Source: Lamellibrachia columna (taxonomy: Eukaryota; Annelida; Polychaeta; Sabellida; Siboglinidae). Taken from it: 64,000 nt of DNA. The stretch spans positions 43,266,727 to 43,330,726 of the forward strand of contig OY759265.1 in the NCBI GenBank assembly GCA_963662155.1, in the 5' to 3' direction. Shown here one piece after another: positions 57,101 through 64,000 of this stretch. The translations under genes were made by a program, and so were the position numbers. The notes under the pieces are model-generated. The model worked only from the letters and a program-made list of their open reading frames with translations. It did no database searches and had not been told where the DNA came from. Position 1 is the stretch's first letter; the number at the start of each line of letters is the position of its first letter.

Positions 57101-58926
57101 GTAGTATCCTCAACTCTCCTGATACAGGCACCTTGTGAATATGAGTTGCAGGATGACGATCAGCTGAAGTCGTAGGACACTGGTGGTTTCACCTGGAGAT
57201 AAAATCAAGTCACCTGTGGCGCAATCTACATAACATCACCAAAAACATCATGTAGGCTAGCGAAATGTGTCCTTGTTTACCAGCTTTGTTTGTTTTCTTT
57301 ACGATGTGTCTGCCAAAAGCCTGATGCACAAATGTCAACTTAAATTTAATTTCAACTTAACAATATGCCTAACATCGTGCAAAGATATTCATAGTATTGC
57401 TAGTGAACTTAAAAACTTACAGTAATTTAGCCTGTCATATAATTTGAACTTTTACTTGTGTTAACACATTGACATTGCTTTGGATAGTGCACGACATGGA
57501 AACCACTGGAGACATTAAACATAAGGCAAGATTACTTGGCAAACTTGTGTTTGTGAATTCAAGCTGAAGAGAGATCCACGATACATACATGTAAGCAATC
57601 GCGCAGCTCACACAGTCAATGACAAAACTTTACAACACCAATTAATTTTACGTTCTGTTTCAACAATGGACATAGTTGTCCATAGTAGCGCGGGTCTATC
57701 ACCAACATTACATCAACAGCATCTGTCATGCAAATAAGTAATGAAAACATCTATATAATTATGTATATATCATATACTCTACATTATGTGCACACACAAG
57801 ATAAAAAATGTTGAGTGCATAAAAACGTCCACAAACATCTACTTAACTATCAAGTATTACGTGGAAATATCTATGACACATCAGCTGTATGCACCAGACT
57901 GTTTTTAAATAAATATGTATTAGTATTTCCTGTATCTATCGTTTGCTTGACTAATTACGAGGTATAAAATGTAATATCTAGCTTCATAAAGATATTTACA
58001 GCAAGCATTCTGGCGTGAACGTAGACATTTTTTGCTGGATTCACATTAATGCTAACTACTGTCCTATCAGCAGTATTTTAATTCCTCAAAATGCATTCAA
58101 CAACAATTAAATAAATCTACTTTTGATACAGCACACATGATCAAATTACGATTTCAAGAAGTGTAAACATGTTACGCAATATAAAGTCTCTGTCTAGACA
58201 GTGATTGTCAAGATTAAAACATGATCTGTAGAGTCTTTTGTTACGTGTTCTACATAGCAGAGATATTTTACCACACCATGATACCTGCATGTAGTTGACA
58301 TCATTGGCACGGCAGTAATATGTCCGTATAAGACAGGTGCAGAAAGCTTAACGACGTATAGTCGAGACATCAAAAATGTGTCTTATATTATTGTATGTTA
58401 TTATTCATGTGTCAACCATGGCAAGTTTTTTGTACAAGCACCAACAAATGATTATGAAGTCCCTCTTTTCTTTTCTTACAAAAAAAAAACTACTCACTAT
58501 ACTGTCTGTGATCTTCATTCACTAAAGAAAGAAAGAAGAAGAAAGGAACAGTCGATAACAAGAGCTCAGACCAGCAACAATGACAACCACTGCAGCAGGT
58601 TTACCAAAAAAATTGTATTTGACTCCCAGGTAATTAATTATAAAGATTGGATTGAAGGCAGGCATCATAAAAACGAAAATTACAATCATCATTGACCTTT
58701 TTCCAAAACATTGCTGTCATCCATAGCTTGTGGTTGCTCAAAAGTTAAAATTGTGTGGAATGATTTTTAAAGAACTAGAATAAATTCCATTTTGTATCTA
58801 GTTGTGTACATACCTGTTTTTTGTTCTAAGATTTAGTTACATACAATTAGTTGGTTCAATTGATTACAATATGTAAATACCGATGTAAGGTAAGATAAGA
58901 TATGTCAGGATTAGTCCTTGGAACAA
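54156..58926. other. Non-coding stretch, nothing recognised
   Basis: CpG content is moderate to 55.1 kb and then falls. No coding domain, retroelement motif or clear tandem repeat recognised across this 4.8 kb. The open frames, up to 120 codons, show no domain. Confidence 0.4.
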
Positions 58927-59165
58927 AGCTGCATCAACTCACTTGTGATCTCAGGAATAACGCTGTGAGCAACACAATGTTGTGTCAACTCACTTGTGCT
59001 CCTAGAAGTAATGATGTGAGAAACACAGTGTTGTGTCAACTCGCTTGTGCTCCTAGGAATAGCAGGTGAGCAACACAATGTTGTGTCAATTCACTTGTGC
59101 TCCTAGAACTAACACTGAGAGAAACACAATGTGGTGCTGTTCCCAGAAATAACACTGTGAGTAGG
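58927..59165. repeat. ~50-bp degenerate tandem repeat, four to five copies
   Basis: Units start TGTTGTGTCAACTCACTTGT, continue GCTCCTAGAA and end GTGAGAAACACA, spaced about 50-51 bp. The last copies are diverged. Confidence 0.85.
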
Positions 59166-59712
59166 CAAGAAGTTTACTGTCTTCAACTCATGAATATTGC
59201 TCAGTGCTCAAAGACACAAGATGTACTTATGACAGATAGTGCGCACTGTTGTAGTGTACTGTTGCTTCCGTCAGGGTATTGACGGTGGTAAAAGGCACGG
59301 ATACACACAAACGCTATGTTGAGACATTTTTGTGGATAGCAACTGGCGTGATCTGTGCACAGTAGCAAGTTCCAGCTACCATCAGCAACATTAAAGTCAT
59401 CATCAGTAAATGTTGGTATCATGGTCAGAACACTAGCATCATGCACCGATATCTGCTCTTTCTGGTCTGTAGTGTGACCGTCTGCCTCTAGGAGGTGACA
59501 CTGTCTACCTCAGTGCATATATTGCACTATGTTCCATGCCAAATGCACCAGCACTTACGAAGGCTGTCACATCCTTCGGGGGTCATATAATAGTCTCTAG
59601 TCAGGGTGCCTACATCACGCTAGCAGGTTCTTCACTGTTTTAGGGGTCGTTTCATCATTGAGATGCTTCGTTGTATATCTGCAACAGACGAACTGTGTTA
59701 TCAAGCTGGCCA

Positions 59713-60216
59713 GAAGTAATAGTACAAGAACTAGATGACACAGAGTGACATATGGAAGTAATAGTACAAGAACTAGATGACACAGAGTGACATATGGAAG
59801 TAATAGTACAAGAACTAGATGACACGGAGTGACATATGGAAGTAATAGTACAAGAACTAGATGACACAGAGTGACATATGGAAGTAATAGTACAAGAACT
59901 AGATGACACAGAGTGACATATGGAAGTAATAGTACAAGAACTAGATGACACAGAGTGACATATGGAAGTAATAGTACAAGAACTAGATGACACAGAGTGA
60001 CATATGGAAGTAATAGTACAAGAACTAGATGACACAGAGTGACATATGGAAGTAATAGTACAAGAACTAGATGACACAGAGTGACATATGGAAGTAATAG
60101 TACAAGAACTAGATGACACAGAGTGACATATGGAAGTAATAGTACAAGAACTAGATGACACAGAGTGACATATGGAAGTAATAGTACAAGAACTAGATGA
60201 CACAGAGTGACATATG
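59713..60216. repeat. 42-bp minisatellite, exactly 12 nearly identical copies
   Basis: 504 bp = 12 x 42. The unit starts GAAGTAATAGTACAAGAACT and ends GAGTGACATATG. Only one substitution is evident (CACGG for CACAG near 59825), so it is recently homogenised. The unit is a multiple of three and lacks stops on the minus strand, hence long repetitive frames that I do not call genes. Confidence 0.98.
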
Positions 60217-60233
60217 AAAGGTCATAAAGTAAC

Positions 60234-60528
60234 ATGAAAGTTTCATAGCAGTGTGATACTGCAGCTTCAAAGGGTAATACAATTTTGGGGTTGATTAGGA
60301 GAAATATAACATATAAGGAAAACGAGCTAATTATACCTCTGTAAGAAGCAACAGTTAGGCCCCATTTAAAAACTATATACAAAATTGACATATATCTCAG
60401 GAGGCCGGGTTACTCATAAATGAAACATTGTTGGACTCTCGATAAACCAATGGCTTCCTTGTTCACTTGCCATCTGGGCCTTTGCCTTGGATGGCAAGCT
60501 TGTTCAATTTTGTTAAATCTTGTTAAAC
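60234..60528 (+). mobile_element. LINE-A 3' fragment with internal deletion (plus strand)
   Basis: Begins ATGAAAGTTTCATAGCAGTG (MKVS-stop-QC), then reads AASKGNTILGLIRRNITYKE, NELIIPL and VRPHL-like words, then jumps directly to KIDIYLRRPGYS and stop, the counterpart of NRIDRYLIRAGYT in other copies. About 0.6 kb of C-terminal coding sequence is therefore deleted. The 3' tail is the best preserved in the window: CTTGCCATC (60467-60475) pairs with GATGGCAAG (60490-60498), followed by three 10-bp units CTTGTTCAAT, TTTGTTAAAT and CTTGTTAAAC. It follows the 42-bp array with only 17 bp between. Confidence 0.85.
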
Positions 60529-62482
60529 ATTAGCAAAGTAAATGTGTAGACTAGATATCATAACTATTTCATCCTCAGTGAGGACAATAAATGAATGGAA
60601 CAAAATATCTATCTTGTTAAATAAACTGACTTTAACCCTGTCATGAAATGTTTTTGAAACTGACTGAAACTGTCAAAATGATTCAAACTGCACTAGATGG
60701 TCATCCAGATAAACCATCACGCACCTAATATTCATATTAATAACCTAAACAAATATATCCTTCTTGGTGGAATATTACAAATTCATGATAATTATACACC
60801 CACATGCAGATCTTACTTCAGTGTGAACTTTGCATACAGTTGTATTGTGTTATTAATTAATAATAATAAAATTAATATTATTATTATTAAGAGCATGTTT
60901 GCATTACAGATGTAAAGTGAAGCATATGAGGTTTGCCTGTGTCATTCCGAAGTGAGTCACATATTGAAATAATAAGACATTTCAATGTAAAACAAACTGT
61001 ATTAATAATAATAAAAATTAATAATAATAAAAAATTATAATTTTTTTACATCATAATATTATCATTTAATTCAGAATAACTCAATCCTACCCGTTCTTAA
61101 GCAAGAGTAAAACGCTGTGAGATGAACATGCACAGAATAACGTGGAATTGCATGCATGCATGTCTGCATGAGTAGACACTTTTAGGGGTCACAAACTCAT
61201 TAAAGTTGATATTTGATGATCTGTGAGAGAGACATCAGTGTGGTGTTCATTGTCTACCTCGAGACTTCTATCTTATCTGTGCATCTTGAGGTGATGGTGG
61301 CCCCTTGGCACTACTATAAGTATTTTTAGCAGCTGTAATGAGGCATACTGCAGATCACCTGAGGATCAAACTTTCCCCCAGTAACCTACAAGGTCGATGG
61401 CCACCCACCCACAGACCTCAGGTCAATGACACTTGTCACGTAAGTCCTAAGTCCATCTCAACTTAATTTTATATTATACAAATTTGTGAGTGTGTACATT
61501 TATAATAGTAAATTTTTTTATTAGTAACCTTGAAAAGCAATTTGTATTCCAAATAACAAATTAAAGAGGAACATTGTTAAAGGGATGTTTAATAATTGCT
61601 CTGTACCAGTCGTATCACATTGCTTCCGAGTAGGCAAAATTGGTTGAAGTGAGAACTATCGAACTATTCAGTGACTTGTCTGTTTGCACTCTGAGGGTCA
61701 CAGGCAAGTATGTCATTAACAAATCACTGATGACATGCTAAATGTTCTTAATACGAGACGTCAAACACACATAACCACCCTCCAGGGTCAGTGGGGCAAG
61801 ATGGCACTGGGGCAAAGTATGGGTCACATGATATGGGAGTCCTTCAGTTGTCACCCGGCTGCTAAATTTATACATAACAGCCGCAGGGACATACTGTCTC
61901 AGGGACAAGCACACCTGATAAGATGTGGACAGATAAGTTGATAAGCGTAGGCATAGGACACCACTGGATTGTGGGGGCTTTGAAAAGTGAGTGGTCCATG
62001 CACACATGATGAACTACCAATGTCCCAGAGCTGACATCCGAATCCAGTAAATGCTAGTCCTTGCAACTGAGATTGACATAATAGTAGACAGGCCGGCATT
62101 TTTGATTCACCTTCAACTGCCTGCGCAAGTGTACATACTTATAAACGTGCATGCACATACACGTGCTCATTTCCATTTGAGGGCATGTCCCTTTTGAAGA
62201 ATGTTTTCCAATGCCTGCTGGCAGAGTTATACTAAAATTGTACTATAAAATATGCAGTTGTTAGTAAAAATCTAATTAATCCCCATGAATGCCACCCGTG
62301 AGATATGTATCTGTAAATGTATATATGGGAAAGTTTGTCTACGGTCTCACCTGAGAGCGTTTAGGAGGCCCTCCACCTTGCCTGGGTGCTGGTCTCGCAG
62401 AACTTTTATGGAACTTTTTATCTGCAAAACAGAAATGAAAATTCAGGTCCTAACATATCAACTTACCAATCTCTTTATTAGT
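60529..62482. other. Non-coding, CpG-poor stretch with ATT-rich runs
   Basis: AAT/ATT-rich runs at about 60852-60892 and 60997-61045. No gene recognised. Confidence 0.4.
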
Positions 62483-62505
62483 GATAACCTTGTATATAAC
62501 AGAGT

Positions 62506-62597
<92 letters not shown>

Positions 62598-62607
62598 AGG
62601 TTATTAC
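62483..62607. repeat. TA microsatellite enclosed by an inverted repeat
   Basis: TAACCTTGTATATA on the left and TATATACAAGGTTA on the right enclose about 90 bp of TA. The whole block can fold as one hairpin. Confidence 0.9.
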
Positions 62608-62957
62608 ATGCATGCACGCAAACATGCACGCATGCACTTATTTTTTATTGTGAATTCCTAAATGCACAATAAAATAAATAAACAAACTTGAGACTTGTTT
62701 TATCACATATGACAATTTCAGTTAATACTATACAACCTGATCAGGTGGATGCTTTCCATTGGTTAATGGGAAAACAACTGACACAGAATAAACCTAATGT
62801 TACCAGTGGAATAGACAACTATCTGACATCTGTCACTTGTTATTTATTAGTCAATAAATCTTTGCAGATAACGCCAGGTACTGCTGTTTCCTAGGGCCAC
62901 CATTCATGATTCTAGATAAAAAAAGATTATCACCACTGTTTGACCTCATGATTTCAT

Positions 62958-63008
62958 GCACGCACACACGCACGCACGCACGCACGCACGCACGCACACA
63001 TACACACA
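62958..63008. repeat. CACG/CACA microsatellite
   Basis: About nine units of CACG (CGCA) flanked by CACA-type variants. Confidence 0.93.
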
Positions 63009-63323
63009 GACAAATTGATAACATTGACCATGGCCACAAACCAGACACATCTACTTAGCTAATCATGGAAATGTAGATTCAAATAATTTTCATAAATAAT
63101 AGTATGTTATCAATTAGCTGGTAATCAATACCTCAGTGTGTCTGTAGATTAAGCATATCACCAGTGAATCGCTTAGTTGAATAACCACTGACCAGAGGCT
63201 ACCTGTTAATCTGCTCACAACTGTCTGACCCTGGTTAACCTCTGACCTCACAATAACAATATGGCCAGGTCATGCTTCACTGTTGTTCTGACCATTTTGC
63301 AAATCAATTTATAATAGAAATAT
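63009..63323. other. Non-coding stretch, nothing recognised
   Basis: CpG-poor, TG/CA-rich DNA with no domain or repeat. Confidence 0.4.
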
Positions 63324-63525
63324 TGTATATATTTTTGATGAGTTTATCAAAGACACATGCTACAACAATAATATGCTTTGCTTCATTCTTGTATACATTT
63401 TTGATGAGTTTATCAATTGCGCGCACTATGACAATAAAATGCTTTCGATTGTATCCAGCATGCATTTTTTATGACTTTATCAAGGGCATAAGCTACATCA
63501 ATTAAAATGCTTTGTTTTACTACAG
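63324..63525. repeat. ~67-bp tandem repeat, three copies
   Basis: Three diverged units with TTTTTGATGAGTTTATCAA, CTACAACAATAATATGCTTT or variants, starting near 63324, 63390 and 63458. Confidence 0.85.
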
Positions 63526-64000
63526 AATTGTACACGATTTAGTTTAATTAAAATCAATTGAAATGTAACTTTTATCAAAGACTTGTAAATTTTACGGAAC
63601 TCCTGCTAAAACCATTTTGTCACAGCAACATGTCAAGTAAAGACAAAACCTCCCAAGTACAGACTAATCTATTCTATCAATGACACAACACATAATTTCA
63701 TTAGGATCAAAGAGCGACAAGGGAAACTTATCCTCCCTCCTGTTCCAACCCATTAAACTCTCCCTGAGAGCAAAGCCATGGGACAGTGGAATATTTTCCC
63801 CAGGGTCAGGAAATGAAGACTAACCACTGACAAGACATGGTCAACCTATGGCCAGGGTGAGTGATCCACACAGCTACTCCTGCTGGCGTCCAGTCTAGGG
63901 TCTGTCCACTAATGATTAATGACCAAACAGGTCACAAGGGGAAAGAACATGACTAACCTGTCATTAGGCAAGGTTCTAACTGAATTATCCAGACAAGCTT
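63526..64000. other. Non-coding stretch to the window edge
   Basis: CpG-poor DNA, no feature recognised. Confidence 0.4.

Noticed and set aside
59615..60391. 258- and 182-codon minus-strand frames of 14-residue repeats
   Set aside because: They follow from a stop-free 42-bp unit and run into LINE-A tail sequence. No signal of a real protein.

Overview
The window looks like nuclear DNA of an invertebrate animal. It is AT-rich and gene-poor, with long TA and other microsatellites, many minisatellites, and several families of animal non-LTR retrotransposons. A CR1-group element with a PHD-finger ORF1, another with an esterase ORF1, RTE-like elements, a Penelope-like remnant and a tRNA-type SINE together fit a marine lophotrochozoan such as a mollusc. 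That taxon is an inference and is not proven by any host gene here. I recognise no complete host gene.

Layout. 0-7 kb: a decayed RTE-like LINE (1.15-2.33 kb), split by a TA microsatellite and by a Penelope-like (PLE) remnant with a 13-bp target-site duplication; then an orphan 241-codon reading frame (5.38-6.1 kb). 7.1-10.9 kb: LINE-A, a CR1-group element with a tandemly repeated 5' region, an ORF1 carrying PHD and esterase remains, and an endonuclease-RT ORF2, broken by stops and frameshifts and missing its 3' end. 11-37 kb: mostly non-coding, with a polypurine tract, several minisatellites (notably a ~40-copy 34-bp array with a 204-bp higher-order period at 22.7-24.1 kb), two dispersed-repeat pairs, and more PLE tails.

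37-52 kb is dense in retroelements: three minus-strand 3' fragments of LINE-A, a SINE candidate at 40.3 kb, the nearly complete LINE-B (41.9-45.85 kb), and the 5'-truncated RTE-like LINE-C (48.55-50.87 kb) with a 13-bp target-site duplication and a TAAG tail. 52-54.2 kb is richer in GC and CpG. It holds a 138-bp palindrome, a possible host exon on the minus strand, a CGG-repeat tract and a promoter-like motif cluster, and is the best candidate for a host gene start. 54-64 kb is largely featureless apart from a perfect 12 x 42-bp array joined to a deleted LINE-A 3' end, a TA tract inside an inverted repeat, and small tandem repeats.

No genes cooperate as a pathway. The coherent story is retroelement biology. 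Five loci share the LINE-A 3' tail (a conserved stem-loop plus a 10-bp terminal repeat, the likely RT recognition signal). Three loci share a PLE tail with a base-paired stem followed by a GAAATAT block, a hammerhead-like arrangement. Two insertions can be reconstructed from their target-site duplications.
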